Below are positions 10,001-17,917 of a stretch of DNA of 64,000 bases, piece by piece (the stretch's first letter is position 1; the number at the start of each line of letters is the position of its first letter). The DNA lies in contig NZ_QRBE01000001.1 in assembly GCF_003363155.1 (NCBI RefSeq), forward strand, positions 434,001 through 498,000. Reading direction: 5' to 3'. The translations under genes were made by a program, and so were the position numbers. Under the pieces are notes generated by a model, which made no database searches, had not been told where the DNA came from, and was given only the letters and a program-made list of their open reading frames with translations. Origin of the DNA: Dyella monticola. Its GTDB lineage: Bacteria > Pseudomonadota > Gammaproteobacteria > Xanthomonadales > Rhodanobacteraceae.

Positions 10001-10290
10001 ACGCCGCCCCCCCATGGCGATTGGTGGCGGTCACTGTTATGCCGGCTTATCGGCTGGATGTGCGATTCCGTGATGGAACGTCCGGCATCGTTGACATGGC
10101 AGCTCTCGTGAACAGCGATTCGGCAGGCGTGTTTGCGTTCTTGCGCGACCCTTCCGTGTTCCAGGCCGCATACGTCGAATTCGGTGCGTTAACGTGGCCT
10201 GGTGATATCGACTTGGCACCCGATGCGCTCTATGCCGCGATCAAAGCCAGGGGCGCCTGCGCCCTTACCGCGGAGGGCGTGGTGCAGTGA
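9955..10290 (+). CDS. DUF2442 domain protein
   Basis: 111 residues from ATG 9955, chosen because AGAGGA lies about ten bases upstream; an in-frame start at 9910 is less likely. The core, PPWRLVAVTVMPAYRLDVRF followed by DGTSGIVDM and later LTWPGDIDLAPDALY, is the DUF2442 pattern. In the family this small domain is commonly encoded with DUF4160. The function is unknown; an antitoxin-like or regulatory role is only a guess. The pair interrupts sufB-sufC, leaving a 92-base gap before sufC that may carry its own start signals. Confidence 0.82.
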   Translation: MRNTQASTSDRAAGLNAAPPWRLVAVTVMPAYRLDVRFRDGTSGIVDMAALVNSDSAGVFAFLRDPSVFQAAYVEFGALTWPGDIDLAPDALYAAIKARGACALTAEGVVQ

Positions 10291-10382
10291 GGAAACCGTG
10301 CTTACGTTGCAACTGCGTCACCGCGCATACCCTGCGCTCACCCGCCGTCGTTCTCCATTACTCTTAATGTGACTTTTTAGCC

Positions 10383-11156
10383 ATGCTGAAGATCGAAAAC
10401 CTGCACGCCCGCGTCGAGGGCAAGGACATTCTCAAAGGGCTCACGCTGACCGTGAATCCCGGCGAAGTACACGCCATCATGGGCCCGAATGGGGCCGGCA
10501 AATCGACGCTGGGCAATGTGTTGTCCGGGCGCGATGGCTATGAAGTCACCGCAGGCTCCGTGCTATTTGAAGGCCATGATCTGCTTGCGCAGGAGCCGGA
10601 AGATCGCGCCGCTGCCGGTGTGTTCCTGGCGTTCCAGTATCCAGTGGAAATTCCCGGCGTGAACAACACGTACTTTCTGCGCGCGGCGCTCAACGCCCAG
10701 CGCAAGCGGCGCGGTGAGGCGGAGCTCGATTCCATGCAGTTTCTCAAGCTGGTGCGCGAGAAGCTGAAAATCATGCAGATTTCCGATGAGCTGCTGCATC
10801 GCGCCGTCAACGAAGGTTTTTCCGGTGGCGAGAAGAAGCGCAACGAGATTTTCCAGATGGCGGTGCTTGAGCCGAAGCTGGCGATTCTCGACGAGACCGA
10901 CTCAGGCTTGGACATCGACGCGCTCAAGCAGGTGGCGCAAGGCGTGAACGCGCTGCGCTCGCCCGACCGCGCTTTCCTGGTCATCACGCACTATCAGCGC
11001 CTGCTCGACTACATCGAACCGGATTTCGTGCATGTGCTGGCCGATGGTCGCATCGTGGAAAGCGGCGACAAGACGCTGGCGCTGAAACTGGAAGAACACG
11101 GTTACGCCTGGGTGGCCGAGCGCGATCCAGCTTTGGCTGGCGAGGCGAGTACATGA
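10383..11156 (+). CDS. sufC: Fe-S assembly ATPase SufC
   Basis: Cytoplasmic ABC-type ATPase of the SufBCD complex. Walker A GPNGAGKST (residues 34-42), signature FSGGEKKRNE (about 149-158) and Walker B LAILDETDSGLD are all intact; the SGGEKKR form and the DETDSGLD sequence are typical of SufC rather than of transporters. 257 residues. It overlaps sufD by 4 bases. It follows the DUF4160/DUF2442 pair rather than sufB directly. Confidence 0.97.
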   Translation: MLKIENLHARVEGKDILKGLTLTVNPGEVHAIMGPNGAGKSTLGNVLSGRDGYEVTAGSVLFEGHDLLAQEPEDRAAAGVFLAFQYPVEIPGVNNTYFLRAALNAQRKRRGEAELDSMQFLKLVREKLKIMQISDELLHRAVNEGFSGGEKKRNEIFQMAVLEPKLAILDETDSGLDIDALKQVAQGVNALRSPDRAFLVITHYQRLLDYIEPDFVHVLADGRIVESGDKTLALKLEEHGYAWVAERDPALAGEAST

Positions 11157-12466
11157 GTCAGTCGCCAGCACCCGTGCCTTTTATCGACGCGCTGCGTGAT
11201 GCGGCTGATTTGCGGCTGCCCGGTAGCGGCCTGGCCTGGCTGGATGCGGCGCGGCGCGAAAATCTGGAAGCATTCATCGCTGCCGGATTGCCGGACACAC
11301 GCGCCGAAGCGTGGAAATACACCGCATTGCGCGCGCTGGGTCAGCGACGTTTCGCATTGGGTGATGCGCAGGCGACGGGGCATCTTGTCGATCCTCATGC
11401 GCTGGCGCTGCCCGGTATCGATGGCCCGCGTCTTGTATTCGTCAACGGCGTGTTCCGCGCCGACCTGTCGCGCCTGGAAACACTGTCGCAAGGCTTGACG
11501 CTGCAGCCGCTGTCGAAGGTGCTGCAAAACGATCCCGAGCCGCTGCGCTTCGCGCTCAGCCGCCACTATCGTGAAGCCGGCGATGCATTCGCGCGGCTTA
11601 ACGCAGCGTTGGCTGGCGATGGCGTGGTGCTGCGTGTCGCGCCGGGTGCGCGGATCGGCAAGCCCGTTCATCTGTGCTTTGTGGGAACGCCCGCGCAAGG
11701 CGACGTCGCATGGCATGTGCGCAATGTCATCGAAGTGGGCGAGGGCGCCGAGCTCAATCTGGTTGAGCACCATCTGGCTACGGCGTCGCACAAGCACCTT
11801 GGCACGCTGGTCAGCGATATCGTGGTACACGATGGGGCGAAGCTGCACCACGCGCTGCTGCAGAATGCGGGCGAGGAAAGCACGTTGATCCGCCGCGGCA
11901 GCGTGCATCTGGGCGCGAAGGCGCAGGCGATGATGCATGTGCTGGAGATCGGCGGCACGCTGGTGCGTCACGATCTGCACGCCGAACTGCGTGGCGATGG
12001 GGCACGCTTCGATACGCGGGGTGTGTTCGTGCTGCGTGGGCGCCAGCATATCGATACCCAGCTTTCGATTCGCCACCAGGCGCTCAATACGGCATCCGAA
12101 TCCATTTGGCGCGGTGTGGCCGACGAGCGTGCACGCGGGGTGTTCCGTGGTGCCATCGTGGTGGCGGAGGGTGCCGATGGAAGCGATGCCAGCCTCAATA
12201 ACAAGAACCTGCTGCTGTCGCCGTTGGCCGAGATCGATACCAAGCCCGAGCTGGAAATCTATGCCGATGAAGTGAAAGCCGCACACGGTGCCACGGTCGG
12301 CCAACTCGACGAGCGCGCTCTGTTTTATCTGCGTTCGCGTGGGCTGCCGCGGGCCGAAGCGCGCGCGCTGCTTACCGCGGCCTTCTGCCGTGCGGTATTC
12401 ACGGCGCTCCCCAACGAAACCCTGCGCGATCATTTCTCCGACGCATTGCTCGCGCATCTGCCCTGA
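11153..12466 (+). CDS. sufD: Fe-S cluster assembly protein SufD
   Basis: Paralogue and partner of SufB in the SufBC2D scaffold. 437 residues. The N-terminal part is divergent, with EAWKYTALRAL (about 47-57). The C-terminal beta-helix core ends with the SufB/SufD motif HGATVGQLDERALFYLRSRG (about 380-399), where the buried His is implicated in cluster assembly. The start overlaps sufC by 4 bases; sufS follows after 8 bases. Confidence 0.96.
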   Translation: MSQSPAPVPFIDALRDAADLRLPGSGLAWLDAARRENLEAFIAAGLPDTRAEAWKYTALRALGQRRFALGDAQATGHLVDPHALALPGIDGPRLVFVNGVFRADLSRLETLSQGLTLQPLSKVLQNDPEPLRFALSRHYREAGDAFARLNAALAGDGVVLRVAPGARIGKPVHLCFVGTPAQGDVAWHVRNVIEVGEGAELNLVEHHLATASHKHLGTLVSDIVVHDGAKLHHALLQNAGEESTLIRRGSVHLGAKAQAMMHVLEIGGTLVRHDLHAELRGDGARFDTRGVFVLRGRQHIDTQLSIRHQALNTASESIWRGVADERARGVFRGAIVVAEGADGSDASLNNKNLLLSPLAEIDTKPELEIYADEVKAAHGATVGQLDERALFYLRSRGLPRAEARALLTAAFCRAVFTALPNETLRDHFSDALLAHLP

Positions 12467-12474
12467 TTGCTGCC

Positions 12475-13722
12475 ATGACCGTCAAGCCCAACCATCCTCC
12501 TCTCGATTTCGACGTGGAACGCGTGCGCGCGGATTTTCCGCTGCTTTCGCGCACTGTCCACGGTAAGCCACTGGTGTATTTCGATAACGCCAACACCAGT
12601 CAGAAGCCACGGCAAGTCATCGAGGCGGTGGACCGTCACTATCGCGAGCACAACGCGAACGTAGCGCGGGCCGTGCATCAGTTGGGCGAGGAGGCGACGG
12701 CCGCCTATGAGCAGGCGCGCGAGAAGCTGGCCGCGTTTATCAATGCCGGTTCGAGCAGCGATGTGGTGCTCACATCCGGCACTACGCAATCGATGAATCT
12801 GGTCGCCTACAGCTACGCGTTGCCGCGGTTGAAGCCGGGCGATGCGATCGTCACGACGGTGATGGAGCATCATGCCAACATCGTTCCTTGGCAGCTCATG
12901 GCTGCGCGCACCGGCGCAACGGTGAAGGCTGCACCGATCGATCAGAACGGCGAGCTCATTCTTGAGAAATATTTCCAGTTGCTTACGCCGGACGTGAAAC
13001 TGGCCTGCGTCGCGCACGTGTCCAACGTGCTCGGCACTGTGAATCCGGTGCGCGAGATCGCACGCGAATGTCGCAAGCGTGGCATACCGCTGATGGTGGA
13101 CGGTTCGCAGGCGTTGCCGCATCGCCCGGTGGACGTGCAGGCGCTTGGTTGCGATTTCTACGCGCTGACCGGCCACAAGATGCTGGCCCCCACCGGTACT
13201 GGCGCGCTATGGGCCAGGCGCGAACATTTGCAGGCCATGCCGCCGTTCTTCGGCGGTGGCGAGATGATTCGCGAAGTGCGTTTCGAAGGCACGACGTTTG
13301 CCGAACCGCCGCACAAATTCGAGGCAGGTACGCCCAATATTGCTGGCTTCGCCGGTGTCGGTGCGGCTATCGACTACTACGATTCGCTGGGCTTTGAAGC
13401 CGTTCGTGCGTGGGAGCGTGCCTTGCTGACGTACGCCACCGAGCGCCTGCGTGAGATTCCTGGTTTGCGCATCTTTGGCGAAGCGAAGGAGAAGGAGCCT
13501 GTCATATCCTTCCTGATCGAGGGCGCACAGGCCACCGACATGGCCACGCTACTTGATCTGGAAGGCGTGGCGGTTCGCTCGGGTCATCACTGCGCGCATC
13601 CGCTGATGCAGTTCTACGGAGTGCCGGCGACCTTGCGTGCGTCGTTGGCGTTCTACAACACGCGCGAGGAAGTGGATGCGTTTATTGCGGCGCTGGTGAA
13701 AGTGCGCAAGTTGCTGATGTAG
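12475..13722 (+). CDS. sufS: Cysteine desulfurase SufS
   Basis: PLP-dependent enzyme that releases sulfur from cysteine for Fe-S assembly. 415 residues. The PLP lysine is Lys235 in LTGHKMLAPTGTGALW, and the persulfide-forming Cys373 lies in RSGHHCAHP, as in group II desulfurases. The N-terminal FDNANTSQKP shows Asn where many homologues have the AATTQKP sequence. It is last gene of the contiguous suf block. No sufE, sufU or sufA is seen nearby, so the sulfur acceptor must be encoded elsewhere. Confidence 0.96.
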   Translation: MTVKPNHPPLDFDVERVRADFPLLSRTVHGKPLVYFDNANTSQKPRQVIEAVDRHYREHNANVARAVHQLGEEATAAYEQAREKLAAFINAGSSSDVVLTSGTTQSMNLVAYSYALPRLKPGDAIVTTVMEHHANIVPWQLMAARTGATVKAAPIDQNGELILEKYFQLLTPDVKLACVAHVSNVLGTVNPVREIARECRKRGIPLMVDGSQALPHRPVDVQALGCDFYALTGHKMLAPTGTGALWARREHLQAMPPFFGGGEMIREVRFEGTTFAEPPHKFEAGTPNIAGFAGVGAAIDYYDSLGFEAVRAWERALLTYATERLREIPGLRIFGEAKEKEPVISFLIEGAQATDMATLLDLEGVAVRSGHHCAHPLMQFYGVPATLRASLAFYNTREEVDAFIAALVKVRKLLM

Positions 13723-13761
13723 CGTCGCTTACACTTGTTGCGTCAATGGTTTCTCAGCGTT

Positions 13762-13823
13762 ATTCCGGCGAAGGCCGAAATCCATGGCGAGTGCGAAGCA
13801 CGGATTCCGGCCTTCGCCGGAAT
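13762..13823. repeat. Palindromic repeat between sufS and the anti-sigma gene
   Basis: Left arm ATTCCGGCGAAGGCCGAAAT (13762 on) and right arm ATTCCGGCCTTCGCCGGAAT (13804-13823) are near-perfect reverse complements (21 of 22 bases over the full arms), separated by about 18 bases. Same family and same convergent-gene position as 3906-4015. Confidence 0.8.
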
Positions 13824-13918
13824 GACGTCGAGGCACGGATAAGCGCGTGAAACGAAGTAAGTTTCGCACCATGCATTACAAATCAAAGCAACATTGTTTC
13901 AGCCTCGATCTGCAAAGA

Positions 13919-14326
13919 TCATCCTCGGGACGCAGCGTGCTCGGGCCACAATTTGCCAAGCAAGCCCGATAAAGCCACGCAGGCAGCCAAAGCGACGAGC
14001 CAGGGATTGGACGCAAGGCGCATCCACACGGCGCTGTAACGCACCAGTACACCGAGCAACATCATCGCCAGCACGGCAAGCAACGCCCAGCTCGCATAAA
14101 GCTCAAGCTTCATGTCGTCGCATTGCATAACGCTGGCGGCAACGTTGTGTGCAAAATCGGGCGCCAGCTCGTCATCCATCGGCTGCCGGAGCGCGCGCAT
14201 GACGGTGCGATAGCGTTCCAGCTTAGTATTGTCGGCAGCGCCAAGCACTAGCCGCTCAGCTTTGAAAGCCTGCTCCTGCAGCGCCCACTCGCGTTCCTTG
14301 GCGTCATCATGGGGTTCATGGTTCAT
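13919..14326 (-). CDS. Putative membrane anti-sigma factor
   Basis: A 135-residue protein with a charged cytoplasmic-looking N-terminal half (residues 1-75, Glu/Arg/Lys-rich, helical) and two C-terminal helices (about 76-96 and 108-126). It overlaps the upstream ECF sigma gene by 4 bases, the usual arrangement of an anti-sigma partner. No zinc-binding HxxxCxxC motif is seen, so it is not a classical ZAS-type anti-sigma; the assignment rests on topology and neighbourhood only. Target signal unknown. Confidence 0.55.
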   Translation of the reverse strand: MNHEPHDDAKEREWALQEQAFKAERLVLGAADNTKLERYRTVMRALRQPMDDELAPDFAHNVAASVMQCDDMKLELYASWALLAVLAMMLLGVLVRYSAVWMRLASNPWLVALAACVALSGLLGKLWPEHAASRG

Positions 14327-14892
14327 GGCAACTCTCCATATGCAGTTTCGAGCTGTTGGCGCAATCGAAGACGGCTGCGGAATAAATGGCTCTTGATGGT
14401 GCCGGTAGCGAGGCCGGTGATCTGGGCGATCTCATCGATGGATAACTCGTCCAGATGATAAAGCGTGAGCAGCATGCGTTGCAGGGGCGGCAATGTGTCG
14501 ATGGCTTTATGCAAATAAGCGGCCAATTCGTTGCTGGCTTGGGCCGCTTCGAGGTCGAACCCGTCACCCATGTTCTCCAGCCGATCGAGCGCCTCTTCTT
14601 CCTCGTGCGGGCTGACGACTGCTATGCGCTTACGTTCCAGATGACGTAGCGCCACCGTATAGGCGACGCGACCGATCCAGGATTTAAGTGCGCTTTCATG
14701 GCGATACTGGCGCAAATGTTGATGTACGCGCAGGAACGTGTCCTGGCATAGTTCACGCGCGTCCTCGGGGTGACGCACCATGCGATAAATGATGTGCCAG
14801 CACAGCGCCTGATGCTCGCGTACCAGCCGTTCGAACGCGCCGGGTGCGTTTGCCAGTACGGCATGAACAAGCTGGCGATCCGTCTGGCTCAT
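14323..14892 (-). CDS. ECF-type RNA polymerase sigma factor
   Basis: Alternative sigma factor of the extracytoplasmic function class. 189 residues. Region 2 (about 14-85) contains CWHIIYRMVRHPEDARELCQ, DTFLRVHQHL and SWIGRVAYTVALRHL. Region 4 (about 125-180) has LPPLQRMLLTLYHLDELS followed by the helix-turn-helix TGLATGTIKSHLFRSR. It is translated ahead of, and coupled to, the membrane protein at 13919. Its target genes cannot be told; autoregulation from the intergenic region at 14893-15037 is likely. Confidence 0.92.
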   Translation of the reverse strand: MSQTDRQLVHAVLANAPGAFERLVREHQALCWHIIYRMVRHPEDARELCQDTFLRVHQHLRQYRHESALKSWIGRVAYTVALRHLERKRIAVVSPHEEEEALDRLENMGDGFDLEAAQASNELAAYLHKAIDTLPPLQRMLLTLYHLDELSIDEIAQITGLATGTIKSHLFRSRLRLRQQLETAYGELP

Positions 14893-14942
14893 GCGGCCCT
14901 GGGTCCGGTGATACTTTTAATAGATGCACGTATGCGGCCGAT

Positions 14943-14967
14943 GGTTGCAAACGATGTGAGTGCAACC
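14943..14967. promoter_or_regulatory. Inverted repeat between divergent ECF sigma and membrane-protein genes
   Basis: GGTTGCA (14943-14949), 11 bases, TGCAACC (14961-14967): a perfect 7 bp inverted repeat with an operator-like centre spacing of 18 bases. It lies in the 145-base gap between divergent genes. No regulator can be assigned. Confidence 0.4.
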
Positions 14968-15037
14968 GAGCGGGGGCATGCCGTATCTCTATACTCATGG
15001 GCGCTTGATCCGCCTCCCTCGTTGCCCGGAGCAAGGC

Positions 15038-15373
15038 ATGGAATTCCACGAAACGGTTCCCATAGCGCTTTTTATCTGCATGACGCTGGGTATTACCTAT
15101 ATCGTCCGGCTGATGATTCAGGCGCGGCTGCGCATAAAGATGCTGCAAGTCTGCACCGCGGAAACGGTTGAATCCTTCATGCAGGCCGATGCGCGACGTG
15201 ATCGGTTGGCGGCACTGCGCTGGGGCATCCTGACCGCTTTGGAAGCCGTTGCTTTCGGGATTATTCAAGTCGTGGGGTGGACCGTCATCAACGCTGGCGT
15301 GGTGGCGGTGCTGCTTGGCGCATTCGGGTTGGGCTCCCTCCTGTTTACCGTGTTCGGACGGCGTCTGAGCTGA
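15038..15373 (+). CDS. Small inner-membrane protein of unknown function
   Basis: I start this 111-residue protein at ATG 15038 because GGAG lies six bases upstream; the frame is open further back to GTG 14960 but without ribosome binding site support. A first helix (about residues 7-25) is followed by a charged cytoplasmic stretch (about 26-62) with several Arg and a Glu/Asp-rich segment, then two hydrophobic segments (about 64-84 and 87-105). I do not recognise the family. It is divergent from the ECF sigma operon, so it could belong to that regulon. Confidence 0.6.
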   Translation: MEFHETVPIALFICMTLGITYIVRLMIQARLRIKMLQVCTAETVESFMQADARRDRLAALRWGILTALEAVAFGIIQVVGWTVINAGVVAVLLGAFGLGSLLFTVFGRRLS

Positions 15374-15484
15374 TCGCCTGGTGTTCTCCGCCAGCGAAGC
15401 ACTTCAACTGATCGCCCAGCCATCGTTGGCATGCCGTGCGTGCCGACACAGGGTTTGCTGTGCCCGGTTTTGAAGGAGAGCATC

Positions 15485-15814
15485 ATGCGTGTTGGTCTTT
15501 TCGCTATGGGCCTTTTGTGTTTGACGACGCTGGTCGATGCCGCGTCGGTGCATAGCTTCACGCTTGTCAATGACACGCGGACACGGGTTGTATCGTTTTC
15601 CGTCGCGCTGGCTGGAAGCAGCAACTGGACCACGATCGATTTTCACGATCCGCTATTTGAATACGGGGACGCGAAGCTCGTCGAGGTGCAGGGTAATGGT
15701 GACGACTGCCTCTACGACTTGCGTACCACGTTGTCGGATGGCCGCAATGTACGGGTGCGCAAATTCGACGCGTGTCATCGGCATGTTTATCGGCCCGGGC
15801 CGGCCTTCCCGTAA
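15485..15814 (+). CDS. Small exported protein of unknown function
   Basis: 109 residues from ATG 15485, which has a strong AAGGAGAG ribosome binding site. A signal peptide is clear (MRVGLFAMGLLCLTTLVDAA, cleavage near residue 20). The mature part is about 90 residues, rich in beta-type sequence (HSFTLVNDTRTRVVSFSVAL), with two cysteines (in GDDCLYDLRT and FDACHRHV) that could form a disulfide. The C-terminus ends RPGPAFP. No family recognised; a periplasmic or secreted role is inferred from the signal peptide. Confidence 0.7.
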   Translation: MRVGLFAMGLLCLTTLVDAASVHSFTLVNDTRTRVVSFSVALAGSSNWTTIDFHDPLFEYGDAKLVEVQGNGDDCLYDLRTTLSDGRNVRVRKFDACHRHVYRPGPAFP

Positions 15815-15868
15815 CAATGGCTCCAGGACAGCCCTGCTGCCGCGGCGCGTGCGGTTTATCATAGGGAG

Positions 15869-16417
15869 ATGAATAACCCTATCACGCCCCTTTTTCGTGC
15901 GGCCGCGAAGGCCGATGCCGATGCCGTCGTCGCTTTGGTCGAATCGGCCTATCGCGGTGAATCCAGTCGTCGCGGCTGGACCACCGAAGCCCATCTTTTG
16001 GATGGTCGCCGCACCGATGTGCAAGCCGTGGTCGAATTGTTGGCCGTGCCCGACAGCACCGTCTTGCTGGCGCTGGTCGATGATCGGCTGCTTGCGTGTT
16101 GTCACATCGAACGCCACGGCGACGTCGGGCATTTCGGCATGTTTGCGGTAGACCCGCATCGGCAGGGCGGCGGAGTGGGGCGACTGATGCTGGCCGAGGC
16201 GGAACGCTTCGCGCGCGAAACCTGGCACTGCAAGGCCATGCACATGAAGGTGATCGACGTACGCAGCGAGCTGATCGATTGGTATCAGCGGCGCGGTTAC
16301 CGTCGTACCGGCGAATATTCGCCTTTTCCTTCCGGCGACGAGCGAGTCGGCATTCCGCGCCGCAATGATCTGCGGTTCGAATTGATGGTCAAAGAGTGGC
16401 CGGGAGTGGGGGCATGA
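15869..16417 (+). CDS. GNAT-family N-acetyltransferase
   Basis: 182-residue acyl-CoA-dependent acetyltransferase. The acetyl-CoA loop is present as VDPHRQGGGVGRLML (about residues 92-106), with the preceding strand FGMFAV and the C-terminal YQRRGYRRTGEY. Substrate unknown. It overlaps the Rieske gene that follows by 4 bases. As I recall it, related genomes place a GNAT and a Rieske protein directly after sufS; here they are about 2.1 kb away. Confidence 0.9.
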   Translation: MNNPITPLFRAAAKADADAVVALVESAYRGESSRRGWTTEAHLLDGRRTDVQAVVELLAVPDSTVLLALVDDRLLACCHIERHGDVGHFGMFAVDPHRQGGGVGRLMLAEAERFARETWHCKAMHMKVIDVRSELIDWYQRRGYRRTGEYSPFPSGDERVGIPRRNDLRFELMVKEWPGVGA

Positions 16418-16731
16418 GCGAGACATGGGTGGAAGTGGGCACGCGCTCGGACCTGTTACCCGGTGAATTCAAGGTCGTATGGGATGGCGATAGCGCCATA
16501 GCGGTGTTCAATATTGATGGCGACCTGTATGCGGTCGAGGATATTTGCACGCACGACGGTGGCGAGCTCGCCGGTGGCGAGATCATCGGACATGAAGTGG
16601 AGTGCCCGCGTCATGGTGCGCGCTTTGATCTGCGTACGGGCGAACCCACCTGTCCGCCGGCATATGAGCCGATTCATCGTTTTCCGGTGCGTGAGGCGGA
16701 TGGCTTGATCTGGACGCGTGACGATCGTTGA
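16414..16731 (+). CDS. Rieske-type [2Fe-2S] ferredoxin
   Basis: A 105-residue soluble Rieske protein, starting at ATG 16414 in a 4-base overlap with the GNAT gene. The cluster ligands are seen as CTH (in EDICTHDGG) and CPRH (in VECPRHGARFDL), the CxH...CxxH pattern, followed by GEPTCPPAYEPI. Size and single domain match the ferredoxin subunits of non-heme iron oxygenases (BphF/NirD-like). No oxygenase partner lies nearby, so its redox partner is unknown. A link to Fe-S metabolism is suggested by the nearby suf operon. Confidence 0.92.
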   Translation: MSETWVEVGTRSDLLPGEFKVVWDGDSAIAVFNIDGDLYAVEDICTHDGGELAGGEIIGHEVECPRHGARFDLRTGEPTCPPAYEPIHRFPVREADGLIWTRDDR

Positions 16732-16803
16732 GGCGCGGTAAGACCCGGAGTCTGTCCCCTTCGGGATGTGACTAGGTTGTCTCGGTATGTGGCGACTGTT
16801 CCT

Positions 16804-16842
16804 CCCTCCCCTACATGTAGTAGGGGAGGGTTGGGGTGAAGC
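16804..16842. repeat. Palindromic repeat, CCCTCCCCTAC type
   Basis: A perfect 11 bp stem, CCCTCCCCTAC (16804-16814) and GTAGGGGAGGG (16820-16830), around ATGTA, followed by TTGGGGTGAAG. Related sequence (CCCTCACCCCAACCCCTCT...) occurs at 17881-17917, and a weaker one at 62183. It lies in the 207-base gap between the convergent Rieske and adaptor genes, which otherwise shows nothing. Confidence 0.7.
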
Positions 16843-16938
16843 CAATCTCGCGATGATGTTTGATGATCCATCGCGAGGTCTCGCGCAACCGAGATTCGAC
16901 GCTGATTGGGCCCAGGATAAAGGGGAAGCCTGTGCTTC

Positions 16939-17841
16939 TTACCTGGGTGCAAACTTCACCAGCACGCGCTGGCCGATGCGCAGTGGTGTCGACGGTGGCT
17001 GATCGAAGGTCAGCACGCATTGCACCGAACGTGTATTGGCGCGCACCTCAGGATCGTCCTCCAGCGTGCTGGCACCGAACACATTGCCGATGCGTAGCAC
17101 GTGCGCCTTCAGCGGCGCCATGCCGCTGCCGCTGTCGTCGTCCACTTCCGCTGGCATGCCCTCGTGCACCACGCCGACGAATGATTCATTGAGCTCGGCC
17201 CGCACGATGCGCGGTGCATCGGGCAGTATGACGAAGATCGGGCCGGCCGCCGGCGACACCGTCGCACCCGGCTGCACCATGCGCTGCACGACCTGGCCAT
17301 CCACCGGTGCCTGCAGGCTGCGCAATTGGAGCTGGTAACGCGCACCGGCCACCTTCTGCGTGCTTAGTGATGCGGCAGCGCGCGCATTGTCCAGATCGAC
17401 GCGTGCCTGGCGCGCGGCTTCCTGTGCATCGTCCGCGCTCTGCACGTCGCCCGCGCCGGCTTGGGCCGCCTGTTGAAGCCGCGATGCGCGCAGCGTGGCG
17501 GATTTCACCCGCTCTTGCAGCGCGCCGATCTGGGCCGTGGCTTGCTGCTGTTCGGCGATGGCGGTGTTCAGCGCCAGCTTTGCCGGTTCCGGGTCGAGCT
17601 GGGCGAGGAGCTGTCCCTTGTGCACATGCTCGCCTTCACGCACATCGACCTGCGCCACGACGCCTTCGACCGGCATGGTGAGTTTGAGCAGGCCACCCTC
17701 GATATCGATGCGTCCACGCGCCACGGCGGCATACGTGGACGTGGCGGCCGCGTTGGGCGATGCGGGGGGCTGGTCTTGCGAGCAGCCGGCCAGCGCTATC
17801 GCAAACAGGGCCAGCGGGAGGCGAAGATCACGCAACGTCAT
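16939..17841 (-). CDS. Periplasmic adaptor (HlyD/DevB-like membrane fusion lipoprotein)
   Basis: Adaptor linking an inner-membrane ABC exporter to an outer-membrane channel. I start at ATG 17841: it gives a lipoprotein signal, ALFAIALAGCSQ, with the lipobox Cys at about residue 19. Then come a biotinyl-lipoyl half-motif (PVEGVVAQVDVREGEHVHKG), a long coiled-coil hairpin (about 70-150), the second lipoyl half (LQAPVDGQVVQRMVQPGATV) and a C-terminal beta-barrel domain. 300 residues. It is last gene of a four-gene efflux operon. Confidence 0.9.
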   Translation of the reverse strand: MTLRDLRLPLALFAIALAGCSQDQPPASPNAAATSTYAAVARGRIDIEGGLLKLTMPVEGVVAQVDVREGEHVHKGQLLAQLDPEPAKLALNTAIAEQQQATAQIGALQERVKSATLRASRLQQAAQAGAGDVQSADDAQEAARQARVDLDNARAAASLSTQKVAGARYQLQLRSLQAPVDGQVVQRMVQPGATVSPAAGPIFVILPDAPRIVRAELNESFVGVVHEGMPAEVDDDSGSGMAPLKAHVLRIGNVFGASTLEDDPEVRANTRSVQCVLTFDQPPSTPLRIGQRVLVKFAPR

Positions 17842-17880
17842 GGGTTTCCTGGAAATAAAGCAGGCTGCTGGCACGTTTGG

Positions 17881-17917
17881 CCCCTCACCCCAACCCCTCT
17901 GCCTGGAGAGGCGAAGG
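17881..17917. repeat. CCCTCACCCCAACCCCTCT repeat overlapping the ATPase 3' end
   Basis: Sequence CCCTCACCCCAACCCCTCTG followed by CCTGGAGAGGCG forms a weak hairpin (CCTCT/AGAGG). It supplies the stop codon and about the last ten codons of the ABC ATPase gene. Related to the element at 16804. Confidence 0.55.
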
